Assembly (NCBI GenBank): GCA_036346355.1
Contig: CM070580.1
Coordinates: 20,947,374 to 21,011,373 of the forward strand
Direction of reading: 5' to 3'
From: Rhipidocladum racemiflorum
Lineage: Eukaryota > Streptophyta > Magnoliopsida > Poales > Poaceae
DNA length: 64,000 nucleotides
The position numbers and the translations under genes are program-made. The notes beneath the pieces were generated by a model. It was given only the letters and a program-made list of their open reading frames with translations, was not told the origin of the DNA and made no database searches. Of this stretch, positions 1 through 11,571 are shown one piece after another (the stretch's first letter is position 1; the number at the start of each line of letters is the position of its first letter).

Positions 1-1485
1 CGGTGAATCTCGAGGTCTGCGTAAGCGGGCGTCTCGGACCTCGAACTTGAAAGCTCGGACAACCGCCTCATCCGAGATGCTCGGGATGGAGTTCCGCTTT
101 GCATGAAACGGCTGGGCGAATTGGCGCAAGGTCTCGCCGTCCGTCTCAGATCGACGCCGAGGTCGCGCTCTTTCCCGAGCGAGCGTAACGACTACGGAAG
201 TTTGCCCGAAGGGTGTTACTTAGTTGCGCCCAGGATCAAATAGAGCCCTCCTTCTGATTGAAGAGCCACGTCCGAGCCGGTCCGTCCAGCACCGTGGGCA
301 AGAAGTTTGCCATGACTCCTTCATCTCCGCCGGCGGCCAAGATGGCCGTGGTGTAAATCGAGAGGAACTCGTCCGGGTTCTGCGTCTCGTTGAACCTCTC
401 GACGTGGCCTGGCTTGAACCTGACTGGCCACGTTACGCGCCGCAGGGACGCCGCGAATGCTCTGCACACGAAAACGGGACTGTCGTTGCGCGCGCGGCGA
501 TCGGGGCGATCCCCGCCGGCCAAGCCCGAAGTTCGTGGGCCCAGGCGAGAGAATACCTCCCTAGGCCAGTATGATGGAGAGTGGCCCAAGGAGGAATGTT
601 CGGCCCGGTTCTGCCCGCGGCTCGTGTCCCGTCGATCTCGAGGGAGCACCCGGGAATTGCTCCGGGTGCCTTCCCGAGCCCGATCGCGCTCGCGCCGGTC
701 ACTCAGTGCAAAGCGTGAGTCGTTGGGGTGGAGGCGCCGCGGACGCTGGCGACGGGCGTTCGGGAATCACTCCGGGCATCCCTTCCTCGGGAGGCTTCCG
801 CCGCCTTTATGTCCGTGGCAATTTCCTCGAGGTCGTCGGCCACAGCCGCACCCATGGCTTCTAGGTCGACTTGCTCAGGAAATTCTCTGAGGTTGCGCAC
901 CACTGTGGCTAGGGCTTGAAGGCGTTCCCCGCTTGGGGGAGCGCGGGGTGACGAGTTTGTTCGCCGGCGCACGGGCTCCGGCGTCCCGTACGCGTGGAGG
1001 TTCTCACGAGCATCGGCCCTGGTCTTGTCGGCCGGGCCACCACGGACTTGCCGGCGTAAGCTGGCCAGCGTCCGATTTAGAGACGCCTGCAGGTGCTCCT
1101 TGGCCGCTTCATAGAGGTGGAGGCGTGTTTCGCCCGGGGATTTGCCCCCGGTATTTCCGCCTTCCTCCGCAACCAAGACGTTGCGGGATTGGGCGGACCG
1201 CGAGGGTGACATCACGGTGTCTCCCCGTGACGCGGTCCCCTGGTCGAGCTCGAGATGGTCGGGGATGTCCAGGCCATCGTAGAGCCCGTCGTACTCGTCG
1301 TCCGAGAGGGCGTCGAGTCGGGAGCGAAAGAACTGCCCCCGTGCGGCGGCTTCCAGGCAGAAGCTCCTGGAACCGTCATGATTCTCGAGGCCAGCGACGT
1401 CGGCGGCCCCATTGTCGAAGAACTGCTTGTCCTCCTCCTCGATTCCGGGGGCGTAGAGGCCCCGGTGATCTTGGGAGTCTGTCAT
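1..1485 (-). pseudogene. Ty3/gypsy (Tat-type) gag, frameshifted, runs off left edge
   Basis: This is a retrotransposon capsid (gag) region read on the minus strand. The start is taken at the ATG at 1485-1483 because it lies about 30 bases inside the primer binding site (1516-1535). The first open stretch, to 703, is an acidic and polar leader (DDEYDGLYDGLD, then a short helical part with REFPEQVDLEAMG). The capsid core appears in another frame between about 440 and 236 (FKPGHVERFNETQNPDEFL, then YTTAILAAGGDEGVMANFLP and ARTWLFNQ). It continues in a third frame from about 130 to 40 (LRQFAQPFHAKRNSIPSIS, then VVRAFKFEVRD). The order and motifs match Tat-lineage gypsy gag. At least two frameshifts make it non-functional. 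Protease and pol would lie to the left of the window. Confidence 0.85.
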
Positions 1486-1515
1486 CCTCCGGGATTCCTC
1501 ACGAAAGGGAAAGTC

Positions 1516-1535
1516 GGTCCCCACGGACGGCGCCA
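1516..1535 (-). other. Primer binding site of the left gypsy element
   Basis: The minus strand reads TGGCGCCGTCCGTGGGGACC three bases inside the LTR edge. It has the TGGCGCC..GTGGGG form usual for grass Tat-type elements. It fixes the orientation of the element and the inner edge of its 5' LTR. Confidence 0.8.
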
Positions 1536-1538
1536 GCT

Positions 1539-2141
1539 GTCGGCAATTGGGGAGCAGGCCCCCGCCGAGCTTACTTGTTGGTGGAGGGACCAACTGCGAC
1601 CCCTTCTTACGTGATGGGATACTCAGAGGAGCGATTCACTGGACTTCAACGGGCGAGGACACAGTGATTTACCCTGGTTCGGACCTCTCAAGAAGGAGAT
1701 AATAGCCCTACTCCAGCTCGGGTATATTCTCGTATATGTCTGTGTATATCCTTCCCCCTCATGGTGGGGATGCTTTTATAGCTTACCAAGGACCACACTC
1801 CGCAGGCCCCCACTATCCGCACGTTGGACCACGTCCAATCGTGGCAACTGGCAGATCCTACAATTCCGCCACGCTCCCGCGGAGGACGTAACGGGCTGAC
1901 GGAGGTTACGCGCTGGTGGTTACTCCCACCGACCTCGAGATCACGTCAGGTCGGCCAAATAGCCAGCGCCGAGCTCGGTTGTCTTATGTGAGCTCGAGCT
2001 CGCAATTAGCCAGAATACGCGACCTTCTTAGGTCCCAACTAGGTCGCCCTTGGGAACGACCTCCTGGTGGCTCGGGCGGGAGCGAGCTCGGCCGTTCGTG
2101 GCACCCGGGGTAATTTATGGGAATTACCCAGCCCCCCGACA
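1539..2141 (-). mobile_element. 5' LTR of the left gypsy element
   Basis: This 603 bp LTR begins TGTCGGGGGG and ends CCGACA on the minus strand, so it has six-base inverted ends. A TATA box (TATAAAAGCA) sits at 1780-1771 on the minus strand. The primer site follows directly on the inner side. The outer edge cuts into a Ty1/copia reverse transcriptase reading frame that starts again at 2142, so the element is a nested insertion. The other LTR and the left target duplication lie outside the window. Confidence 0.85.
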
Positions 2142-3538
2142 AAAATCAAAAGGAAATCTGATGGGAGTTTGGACAGATATAAGGCCAGGTTAGTTGCAAA
2201 AGGTTTTAAACAATGATATGGCATTGATTATGAAGATACTTTTAATCCAGTTGTTAAGGCTGCTACCATTAGAATTATCCTGTCTGTTGCTGTGTCTAGA
2301 GGTTGGAGTCTACGCCAACTTGATATTCAAAATGTTTTCCTTCATGGTGTGCTTGAAGAAGAGGTATATATGAAACAACCACCTGGATATGAAAATGTCC
2401 CCTCACCTCATTATGTGTGCAAGTTAGACAAGGCGTTATATGGGCTTAAGCAAGCGCCAAAATCATGGTACTCAAGGTTAAGTACAAAATTGCATGAGTT
2501 AGGTTTCAGATCCTCCAAAGCTGACACATCCCTGTTCTTCTATAATAAAGGAGGAGTTACTATGTTTGTTCTCATCTATGTAGATGATATAATTGTAGCC
2601 AGCTCAATGCAGAGTGCAACATCAGCTTTGTTACAGGATCTCAACAAGGAATTTGCTTTGAAGGATCTTGGAGACTTACATTACTTTCTTGGTATTGAAG
2701 TTAACAAGACTTCTAGTGGTATAGTCCTCACACAAGAAAAATATGCAACTGATGTAATCAGGAAAGTTGGGATGCATACTTATAAACCTGTTAACACACC
2801 TTTGTCTAGTACTGAGAAACTTTCGGTTCATAAAGGAACACCACTCGGTCCTAGTGATGCTACGCAATACATGAGCGTTGTGGGGGCGTTGCAACATATG
2901 ACACTAACTAGACCAGATATTTCATTTGCTGTTAACAAGGTTTGTCAATATCTCAATGCTCCAACTACAGACCATTGGGCAGCTATAAAAAGAATTGTGA
3001 GATACTTGAAAGGGACAGTTAAACTTGGGCTTAAGATCAGTAAGTCTCCTTCTTTTCTTGTCAGTGCTTTCTCTGATACTGATTGGGCAGGATGTTTGGA
3101 TGATCGTCGATCAACTGGAGGTTTTGCAGTTTTTTTGGGCTCTAATCTTGTTTCCTAGAGTGCGCGTAAACAAGCTACTATTTCTAGATTGAGTACTGAA
3201 GCTGAGTATAAGTCACTTGCTAATGCTACTGCAGAAATTATGTGGATACAAACTTTGTTGCAGGAGCTTGGCATTGACGCTCCTAGAGCAGCAAAGATTT
3301 GGTGTGACAATATTGGAGCTAAGTATTTATCTGCAAATCCTGTTTTCCATGCCCGTACTAAACACATTGAAGTAGACTATCATTTTGTGCGAGAGCGAGT
3401 TGCACGCAAGCTGCTGGATGTTGAATTTGTGTCTTCTAAAGATCAAGCAGCAGATGGACTGACGAAGTCTCTTCCTGTTCGACAGTTTGAGTTGTTCAAA
3501 CACAATCTTAATCTCTCGAGTTCAGATTGAGGGGGGAT
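2142..3538 (+). pseudogene. Ty1/copia reverse transcriptase and RNase H, interrupted
   Basis: The frame carries copia RT and RNase H in order: DRYKARLVAKGFKQ near 2175, LRQLDIQNVFLHGVLEEEVY, YGLKQAPKSW, the catalytic YVDD (residues IYVDDIIVASS near 2575), LGDLHYFLGIEV, then RNase H motifs (DTDWAGCLDDRRSTGG near 3080, STEAEYKSLANATAE, DNIGAKYL, RTKHIEVDYHFVRE). The style is that of the Ale/Retrofit group, but this is not certain. Two in-frame stops break it: TGA at about 2214 after GFKQ, and TAG at 3156-3158 where the family has Trp (NLVS-stop-SARKQ). The N-terminal part was cut off by the gypsy insertion at 2141. A polypurine tract follows the stop codon. Confidence 0.9.
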
Positions 3539-3565
3539 GTTAGAGATATGATCTTTCTTGTTAGC
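3528..3565 (+). other. Copia polypurine tract and first bases of its 3' LTR
   Basis: Right after the copia stop codon a purine run (ATTGAGGGGGGA) leads into TGTTAGAGATATG at 3539, the expected start of a copia 3' LTR. Only about 27 bases of LTR can be followed. From about 3566 the sequence matches the gene-flank repeat seen near 59.1 kb, so nearly all of the 3' LTR is missing. Confidence 0.6.
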
Positions 3566-3976
3566 TCAATATCTCCCATCCATATTCTTCCAGTATGTAG
3601 CACTATTATTATCAGGGGGTACCCGGGCATGGCAACTTCGATATGCAAAATTTAGTGAAGTACTGAAGCTTTGTGCATGTAAAGTAAGGAAGACACTGAC
3701 GAGGTAAAGGAACACTGCAATTAAAAGAGCCACACAAAAATTCAGAAATAATAACACACTGACACTGGTACCAGCTGGTATATATATGTTTCATTAGCAG
3801 ACGTGAAACTTCAACATGTGTTACACAAGCATGTACACTCCCGTTTAGCTATGATAGTATAGTGAAACGCGAAATAACCGCATTAGAGAACACAACCACA
3901 TGAGCGGAAACTTATTCGTATACTTCATATAAGACGTCCCACAGCCACGAAGCATGCTGTTTCATGCCTCTGGGTC
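3566..3976. repeat. Flank repeat copy R1 (matches the 3' flank of the proline-rich gene)
   Basis: This block aligns by eye with 49933-50345 and 59090-59345. Shared landmarks are ACCCGGGCATG, GAGGTAAAGGAACAC, AACACACTG..CTGGTATA and CAACATGTGTTACACA. In the 50 kb copy the block lies directly downstream of the intact proline-rich gene. Here it ends at 3976, where family C copy 2 begins. It appears to resume near 24312, just downstream of the damaged paralog. I read it as the original 3' flank of that paralog, split by the nested insertions. Confidence 0.6.
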
Positions 3977-5385
3977 TGTATCATCCTCAAATTAATAAAA
4001 AGGCTTAAAATCAAATATTAAGTTGTGAAATCATTTTCTTGCTGCATTTCATGATTTTGTGTGCATTTATTGAATTATTGAGTGATTAGAATGATTATTA
4101 TTGGAATTGAGAAATAGAAGAAAAATAGAAAACATGAAATGGTAAAATAGTAAAGAATAAGAATTACCTTAGTAATTTTGGTCTAATCATGGAATACCCT
4201 GGAAAATGCTTTAGGCTGGTCAAAAATTGGTGTGAACATCACTAAACTTTGAAATGATGAGTTTTAGGGATTAAAAGATAAACCTGACCCGAATAGTAAA
4301 AGCATTTCGTAGAATTCTTGGGTGAACTATAGAACCTGCAATTTTTAAAGTGAGTAGATCTTATCCATATCCTCTGGTATTAAAATTTACAAAAAATAAT
4401 AAATATATTAGCTATTTATTTCCATTTAATCATTCCAATTTTGAAATTCTGCAAAACGTAGTAAAATAATTTTAATAAAATAATTATTGAGATTATATCA
4501 CTGAAATTGTTATGGTAGGACACTGATATATATCCACACTTTCAGTAAAAGTTTCAAAAATTAATATGTTAATTTAGATCTTCAAATAAATCAAAAACCG
4601 AAATGATTTTTCTATGTAGTCGACATTGTCAGAATTTTCATAATAAAACGGTAAATCATTTTATCTCCAAAACTTTACTAAAGATAGGAAACTTATCCCT
4701 TAGCCCGGTCAAAAAGTTTGGGAAATTCTAGAGGAGACGTCTTGACCCGTGTATTAATTCATTGAACCGGCTGTCTGGAGGGGAAAACCCTAGAACTCTC
4801 TCCTCTTCTCTATTACACGTGGGGCCACATGCCCAGTGGCTCATCCGACGACCCAAGCGCCCGAGGCGCTGCCAATGGACCCAGAAACCGTGCCGGCCCC
4901 ATGTGTCATCCTCCCTTTTCTTCCCCCCTCTCTCGTGTTTCTCTACCGGTGGGGCCCTTTTGCCAGGAGCTTCTTCTTCCCCTCTCACTCTCTGCAGTCT
5001 CACTCCCGAGCGAAGCCGACCAGGGAAACTATTTGAACCGCCTCGGCTCTTGTCGCCATCTCACCGTAATCTCGTGTGCCCCAAGGCCCTGCTAGCAACG
5101 TGTCGGGACCCGAATTTGCAAATCCGGACCCTCTGTGTATTCTGCACTAGTCCAAGATCACACTAGTGCACACAGTCTCAACATCGGTATATATCACAAT
5201 CATACTCAACGAAATAGTAAAGTACTTTATTGAAAAGGAAATATAATCGGTTGCTCAACCTTATGGTCAAGTTACAAAAATACGCCTCGCAGGGCTAAAG
5301 TCTTACTCAAATAAACTTGCAGCGGAATATAAGAGAAACGCTGCCGCCAAACAATATGCCACAGCCAACTGACTGGGCGCTCCCC

Positions 5386-6735
5386 CTAGTTTGTCGGCTC
5401 CTCCTGGACTTCTTCCTCCAAAGCTGGCATCGACTCTTCTTCAATTGATGTTGTATTGTGGCAAGGGTGAGTACTTGGTACTCAGCAAGTCATGCACGGA
5501 ATGTAACTAATATTCTATATGCATGGCTTAATACAAAGGATAGGCTAACAGGTTCATTTGCAGTAAAGCAGCAATTGAGAATAAAGTAATAGATTAGAAA
5601 GCAGTAAAACAATAGTAAATAGAGTATTTTTGCAATGGTTGCACAAGTAAAGCATTTCCCAACCTAAGTTCAATTCATCATTTCAAACCCAAGCATTTTC
5701 CAATATCAAGTTGTTTTCAAGAAAGTCTAACCCTTGACTGTAATTCCCGAGCAATGTCTAATGCCACAGACAAGGCTATTCGAATAGATTTTACACTCTG
5801 CAGAGGTTATGCACTTTACCCACAAGATACAGCCAAACACCACAAAGGCGAGTGTCCGTAACAAAGTCTTTCGGAAACCTCTAACTATACAAGTGGACCT
5901 CTCCGGTTATTGCGCACTAATCCTTCCCTTAGCAAAGGCGAAGTCTAGACCAATCAACCGTTAGATGGGTACCTGGCCGCAGCCCTGGTACGCTCCCCCG
6001 TACAACTACACAAAAGGTGTAGTTGACACCCCGAGGTTCCACAAGCAAGTTATCAGCAACTTAATTAACTAGGTCCGTCTCATTACAGACATGTGGTTGC
6101 ACGTTTGACTCAGTTCAAAGGCTTGCAAGGTTAAGTCCTTAGGTTGACCAGGGCAAGACTACCCGAAGAACAAAATCAACGTTCCCGGTGCCACAACTGG
6201 CCCACCCGATCATTCTTGCCACATGCCCCGGTCGAAAATTATTTATCAAACCCCCAGTTGATTACCATGCACCACGTGCCATCAACATCATCATCAATAA
6301 CACATGTCACTTTCCAGAAATATGTTTCATATATCATTAAGTCAATGTTAACATGTAATTGTCAAAATCATGTCATGTATACGTGGCAGGTTTAAGCATT
6401 ATACTACAACGGTCTAAATACCCATGTTGGCAATTTAATAATGTCCAACTATTTAATCCTCAACTAGGGTGACAAGGGGTTCATGGCAGACAATTATTTA
6501 TGTCAAGGTGGCATACAACAATTTGGTATTTAACTAACTCCCAGAATTAATAAAAATCAATTCAAATTAAATTAGCATGCAATACTTTGAAACAACATAA
6601 TTTTTAAAAATGGGATCAACATAGTCAAAGCACAACTTGCCTTCAAAAAGTACTTGTTCTTGATCTTGAGCTGGCTCCTGGGTCAACACTTCACCTTCGA
6701 AGCCTTCGGGTACTTCAACGTCTACTCGTAACGCG
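5386..6735 (-). other. Acidic mini-exon pair in family C copy 1
   Basis: Two short open blocks rich in Asp and Glu stand out in this otherwise non-coding copy. The first, at about 6735-6640, reads VDVEVPEGFEGEVL then AQDQEQVLFEGK. The second, at about 5470-5386, reads TSIEEESMPALEEEVQEEP and ends in TAG at 5386-5388. Similar blocks at the same places occur in copies 2 and 4, and the first also in copy 3a. I infer a small spliced acidic protein or a relic of one. No start exon was identified. Confidence 0.35.
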
Positions 6736-6858
6736 TGCAAATAGCAATAAATAAATAAAACAGTACATATATATTGCTAAAAAATTCAAATAAAATTCAT
6801 AAACAGAGAGAGCACAATTTTACAAATTTTTAGAAATTTGAATCGCCCAAATCGGAGT

Positions 6859-8176
6859 TGTCGGCGTATTCCACACCAGGGTACCCGCTCCCCCGCAGCA
6901 AGTACGATTGCCAGACGGGTGGGGGACGTCTGGGCCCCACCACCCAGGCAGTGGCGGGGTCACCTGGTGGTCGCCCAGTGGTCAGGTGGCGATCAGGCCA
7001 CGCCACTGGGCGCCCAGAAAGGTGGTCGCCCGATGGGCGGTGAGCAACGAGCCACACCACTGGCGCCAGAAAGTGGTCGCCAGCTGGATGGTTGGCGGCG
7101 AGCCACGCCGCTGGCGCCAGGAAGGTGGTCGCCCAAGGACACGTGGCGAGCAATTTGCGCCCGAAGCGACGATGAGGTTGTCGCCCGATGGGCGAGTGGT
7201 GACCGAGCCACACCGGTGGGCACCGAAGAAGGTAATCGCCCAAGGACACGTGGCGAGCAGCTGCGCCCGAAGCGACGATGAGGTGGTCGCCTAGTGGGCA
7301 GTGGCGACCGAGCCACACCACCTGGCGCCAGGAAGGTGGTTGCCCAAGGACACGTGGCGAGGCAGCTGCGCCCGAAGCGACGATGAGGTGGTCGCCCGGT
7401 GGGCGAGTGGCGACGAGCCACACCACTGGCGCCAGGAAGGTGGTCGCCAGTGGGCGAGTGGTGACGAGCCACACCACTGGGCGCCCAGAGAGGTGGTCGC
7501 CCAAGGGCGCGTAGCGACAGGCAGCGCCCACTGGCGACAGCGAGGTGGTCGCCAGCCAGTAACAGTGGCATGCAAAGCCACTCACAGCGTCGCCCCGAGG
7601 CTGCAGCGCCCCGATCAAGGGTATTTAATGCGAATCGTGCGCATTAAATGCAAAGCATGGAGGATCTGATATGGCGGCGCGTCTTCGCCCGGCGTGCATT
7701 AATTATGTGTGACATCAGCGGCGCCCTCACCCCCTGCAGGCGGGTGGCGTTGGCGGGCGTGGGGCAGGCGAGGCGTGGCAGGCTGCGGCGGATATTCTTG
7801 AGATGTAAACGATGGCGTGCGCCTTAAATGAGCCCGCGCCAGTGTAATGATTATGGATTGCGGTGTAAGCATACCATGCGCCCCTGTCAGACCGAGTATA
7901 AAATGGAGCCGGGGTGCATGGGAGAAGGGGTTCGATCCATGGTCAGTAGGTTTCACCCTCTCAAGTTAGCATACAAGCAATAGCAAGAGAACCAGGACTA
8001 GGGTTGTTACTCTTCGGAGGGCCTGAACCTGGATAAATGCCTTGCGTCTCCCCGTTCTCCTGAGCTTCCGGTTACTCCGGTCATCTTCCTCCTTTATCCT
8101 GCGATTGCCCCGTAAGCCCCCCCGTCTGAACCTCACAAGCACAGGCTTCGGAGGTGCACATCGGCTAATCTGGCCG
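6859..8176 (+). mobile_element. 5' LTR of element B
   Basis: This roughly 1.32 kb LTR starts TGTCGGCGTATTC. It contains a GC-rich minisatellite-like block in its U3 part, a TATA box (TATAAAAT, 7897-7904), and a transcript leader matching the 3' LTR. The inner end is placed at GGCCGA (about 8176) because a degenerate primer site follows. The 3' LTR without its insertion is about 1.06 kb, so the minisatellite block differs in length between the two. Confidence 0.85.
6950..7590 (+). repeat. GC-rich minisatellite-like array in the 5' LTR
   Basis: Degenerate units built around GTGGTCGCC, GTGGCGA and CCACACCACTGGCGCC repeat across this block. Many units hold inverted arms such as CGCCCAGTGG with CCACTGGGCG about 24 bases apart, which could form hairpins. 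The 3' LTR holds the same motif, including two near-perfect 55 bp units starting at 17630 and 17685. The array gives long but meaningless open frames on both strands. Confidence 0.75.
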
Positions 8177-8177
8177 A

Positions 8178-8196
8178 TGGCGTGCACTGTAGGGGC
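8178..8196 (+). other. Degenerate primer binding site of element B
   Basis: The sequence TGGCGTGCACTGTAGGGGC follows the 5' LTR. It is a decayed form of the TGGCGCCCACCGTGGGGC primer site usual in this lineage. The 600 bases after it are leader sequence in which I see no clear gene. Confidence 0.65.
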
Positions 8197-8899
8197 TATT
8201 GGTGGTTAGATTGCCCTCTTCTTTCGGTTTCGATTCGGGCTCGGAGAAGCGGGTGTGATTAGTCGCATGGCGAGTCACACTCAAAGCGCAAACAACCCGC
8301 CCGAGGAAAGCGGCACCGTGCCGGTCCGGCGCCGAGGAAGGAGCCGGGCCCTCGCCGCGGGAGGGGCGCGTGCGGCCCAGCGCCAGGGCCTTGCCCGTTC
8401 GGCGGCGTCTGGTCTTTGGAGGCGAGACTCCCATGCGCGAAGCCTTCATGCGGCGCGGTTGTTACTCGATCATCCTCCGATTCATTGAAGTGATACCCGA
8501 CCGCTCGTGGCTGCGGGATATCGCCCCGCCTAGTTGACGCCGCTCAACAACAGTTGGCGGCAACCCGGCCGAGACTTCCGGCACGAGGCGGCAAGGAATG
8601 CGCGCGAAGCGTAGGGTTCCAGCCGCCACACGGTAGCTTCTCCCGGCGTCAAGGCCCGGGACAAGGGGAAGGGAGCCCTGGATGCAGCCCCCTCTGGAAC
8701 AGGGGGACATGCACACGCTCCCACTTTCCCCCCGGGTCCCTCCGAGTCGAGGGGAGATCGCGAGGATCTGAGGACTAGCCTCAACGAAAGATGGTTCCAG
8801 CACAATGGCCACCTCCGCCATGTCCTCGGGGGGCCATGCGGCGTCTGCCCGTGCAGCGCCCAGAGGACCGCTGATCAACAGGGGCTTCCCCTCGACTCG

Positions 8900-9815
8900 A
8901 GGAGAGCGTGGGCTCGCACTCCTCGACCCGTTCCGGGGTCAAGGCCGGCGGCGGCAGCTGTTTCCCCTACAACGTTGGGTGTCGGCGTTTTCTCTCCACC
9001 TCAGGCAAGGCTGCGTGGCGGAGAGATTCCGCCTGCCTTCATCGAGAAATGCAGCGGCACCACCAACCGGAGGAGTTCCTGCAAATCTAAACCCACAGTG
9101 GTGTGCGCAATGAGGGTCGAGAAGGTCATGGCCAACTACCTCCGACGTCATTGTGGGCTCTGCCGGTCTTGGCTACTCAACCTCCCGCGAGGCTCAGTGC
9201 ACTCATGGGAGGAGGCGTGCGACATTTTTGTCGCCAACTTTCAGGGCTAAAACGCTCAACCAGGCAGGGAGGATGACCTCCACGCTCTGTAGCAGACAGA
9301 GTGGGAGTCCTTGAGAGAGATCATCCGGCGGTGCAGCCATGCCATATCTGATCCCCGGATCTCTGAGCGATCGGTGATCATTGCTTTCCGGAGGGTCGGG
9401 ACCAGAAGATCACGAGAGAAGATGGCTACCCGCATCATCTCTACCATGTCCGAGTTGTTCTCTCTGGCGCACAAGTGCGCCAGGGCGGCCGAAGCTCGGA
9501 AGTGCGCGGCGAGGCCTTCCGACTCTGGCGACGCCGGCACCTCAAAGTCCTCCGACCGCAAGAAGAAGAAGAAGAAGTGGCAGGAGGCCGCCGCTAGGGA
9601 AGTCCTGGTGGCCGCGCCGGAAACCAAATCCCGTCGCAATGATCGGGACCGGAGGGATGGCGCCGACCGGCGCGGTGATCGCGACGGCCAGCGGTGATCG
9701 CGAGGACCGCCGCTTGCCCGCCAGCGATGGCGGCAAGCCCTATTGCCCCATCCATCGGACGGTGGACCACGACTTGGAAAGCGCCAAGTTGTGTCCAAAG
9801 CTGTAGACGGCCGGC
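8900..9815 (+). pseudogene. Element B gag (capsid), frameshifted
   Basis: Capsid motifs appear in order but in changing frames: EEFLQI near 9070, VEKVMANYL (9118), SWLLNLPRGSVHSWEEACDI (9166), VANFQG (9230), LREIIRRCSHAISDPRISER (9308), SVIIAFRRVG, MATRIISTMSELFSLAHKCA (9421), ARAAEARKCAARPSDSGDAG, then a basic lysine-rich stretch (9560) and a zinc-knuckle-like YCPIHRTVDHD (near 9740). The set matches Tat-lineage gag, which packages the element RNA. Frame changes near 9250, 9310 and 9700 disable it. Confidence 0.85.
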
Positions 9816-9829
9816 TCAAGAAGCGCCGC

Positions 9830-10440
9830 GAAAAAGACCATGGAGACGAAGATGATGAAGACACGGCTCCGCTGGCTTTCCAGCAGGCGGAGCACACGGT
9901 GGCGTTCATACACGGCGGCTCGGCCACCTACTCCTCGAACTCGCAGTACAAGCGGGATCTGAGGTAGGTGTGTGCCACCGTATCGTCCTCCAGGGCAAGC
10001 AGGCTGCTAAAGTGGTCGGAGCAACCGATCACCTTCAGCCGGGCCGACCACCCGGAGAATATTTCCGGCCCGAGCCATCTGCCGATCGTGGTCTCCCCCA
10101 CGGTTCGCCGAAGCTTCGGATGGAGTTCTTGTTGATGGAAGCGGCGCCATCAACTTGCTGTCCGTTAGGGCTTACCAGGCACTCCGGATCCGTGCGAGGC
10201 TGCGTCGGCCCACTCTTCTCTGGGGTTGCCCGGGGTGGGCCTCTTACCCCAGGGCAAGTTCATTGCCGATCGCGTTCGGAGCGTGGAGAACTTCCAGGAC
10301 GGAGTAGTAGACTTTGAGGTCGCTGATTTCGACCTCCCCTACAACGCCTTGCAGCCCGGCCTTGGTCAAATTCATGGTCGTGGCCCATTATGCCTACATC
10401 TTTGGTGAAGATTCTCGGGCAGGAGGTCCAATCACGGTGA
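9830..10440 (+). pseudogene. Element B aspartic protease region, degenerate
   Basis: Protease-region motifs can be followed across frames: LKWSEQPITFSRADHPENI near 10010, PIVVSPTVRRSF near 10080, MEFLLMEAAPSTC near 10120 where the family has a DGGSG catalytic motif, then LPQGKFIADRVRS and FEVADFDLPYNAL near 10240-10340. In intact relatives this protein cuts the polyprotein. The catalytic Asp-Gly-Gly is not readable here, so the enzyme is dead. Confidence 0.7.
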
Positions 10441-10679
10441 AGGTGGAGCCAGGTGGAAGCCTGCGTCTCGCCAGCGGTGCGGGACTGGCCGGCACCACAC
10501 CTTTCGGCGCGACAAGGGCGATGGCCCGTCCCCTCCTCGGTCGGGACCAGCGCCGCCCGAGACCCTCGGGCGAGGCGAAGGTGGTCCCTGTGGGTGAGGA
10601 TGGCTCGGGCAAGGTCGTCAAGATCGGCACCGACCTCAGCGCCAAATAGGAAGGCGCGCTCATCACCTTCCTCTGGTCT

Positions 10680-11571
10680 AACCTGGATGTGTTCGCCTGG
10701 GAACCATCAGAAATGACCGGGGTCCCCAGGGAGGTGATTGAGCACCGATTGGCAACGCTCCCTGAAGCGCACCCGGTTCGGCAAAAGATCCGGAGGCAGG
10801 CGCCGGAGCGGCAGGACGCCATTCGGGATGAGGTGGAGAAGCTTTTGTCTGCGAAGATTGTGCGGAAGGCCACCTATCCGGAGTGGTTGGCCAACCCCGT
10901 ACTTGTAAAGAAGTCCAACGGGAAGTGGCGTATGTGCATCGATTTCACCAACCTCAACAAAGCTTGCCCCAAGGACCCGTACCCCCTTCCGCGGATAGAC
11001 ATCGTTGTCGACTCCACGGCGGGTCTGGCTTTAATGCTTCCTCGACGCCTACTCCGGCTACCATCAGATCAGTATGGCACGGGAAGACGAAGAGAAAACT
11101 GCCTTTGTGACTCCTCTCGGTGTATATTGCTATGTCAAAATGCCTTTCGGGCTGAAGAATGCTGGTGCCACCTACCAGCGGGCCATGCACATTGTGTTTC
11201 GGTCCCAGATAGGGAAGAACCTCGAAGTATATATTGATGATCTAGTAGTGAAGACCAAAGAGGCCGGTGAGCTTGTCCAAGACCTGGGAGAGACCTTCTC
11301 CCACCTCAGAAAATACTGTGTTAAGTTGAATCCTGAGAAGTGCGTGTTTGGTGTCTCATCCGGGAAGCTGCTTGGGTTCCTGGTCTCCAGTCGCGGGATT
11401 GAGGTCAACCCAGAGAAGATAGAAGTAATTGAGCGGATCACGGCGCCTACCGGCTCAAGCAAGCTGCGAGTGCTTGGTGGCCAGGTTAGCCTCCCTTGGC
11501 CGGTTTATAGCCGGTTAGGGGAGAAAAACTGCTGGTTGTTCAAGTTCTTTGAAGAAGACCAACTCGTTTGA
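10680..11571 (+). pseudogene. Element B reverse transcriptase, one frameshift
   Basis: The first part (10680 to about 11035) reads LDVFAWEPSEMTGVPREVIE, RRQAPERQDAIRDEVEKLL, YPEWLANPVLVKKSNGKWRM, then DFTNLNKACPKDPYPLPRID. A frameshift near 11036 moves the frame, after which FLDAYSGYHQISMA, EKTAFVTPLGVYCYVKMPFG, YQRAMHIVF and the catalytic VYIDDLVVK (near 11230) follow, with the thumb up to LGFLVSSRGIEVNPEKIE (11370). All core RT blocks are present. The frame ends with a stop at 11569-11571. Confidence 0.9.

Noticed and set aside
224..1667. Plus-strand frames over the gag region
   Set aside because: Shadows of the minus-strand gag; no family motif in them, whereas gag motifs are clear on the minus strand.
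6830..7618. 262-codon minus-strand frame and several plus-strand frames in the 5' LTR
   Set aside because: They come from the GC-rich minisatellite; the same repeat is open in several frames on both strands and differs in length between the LTRs.
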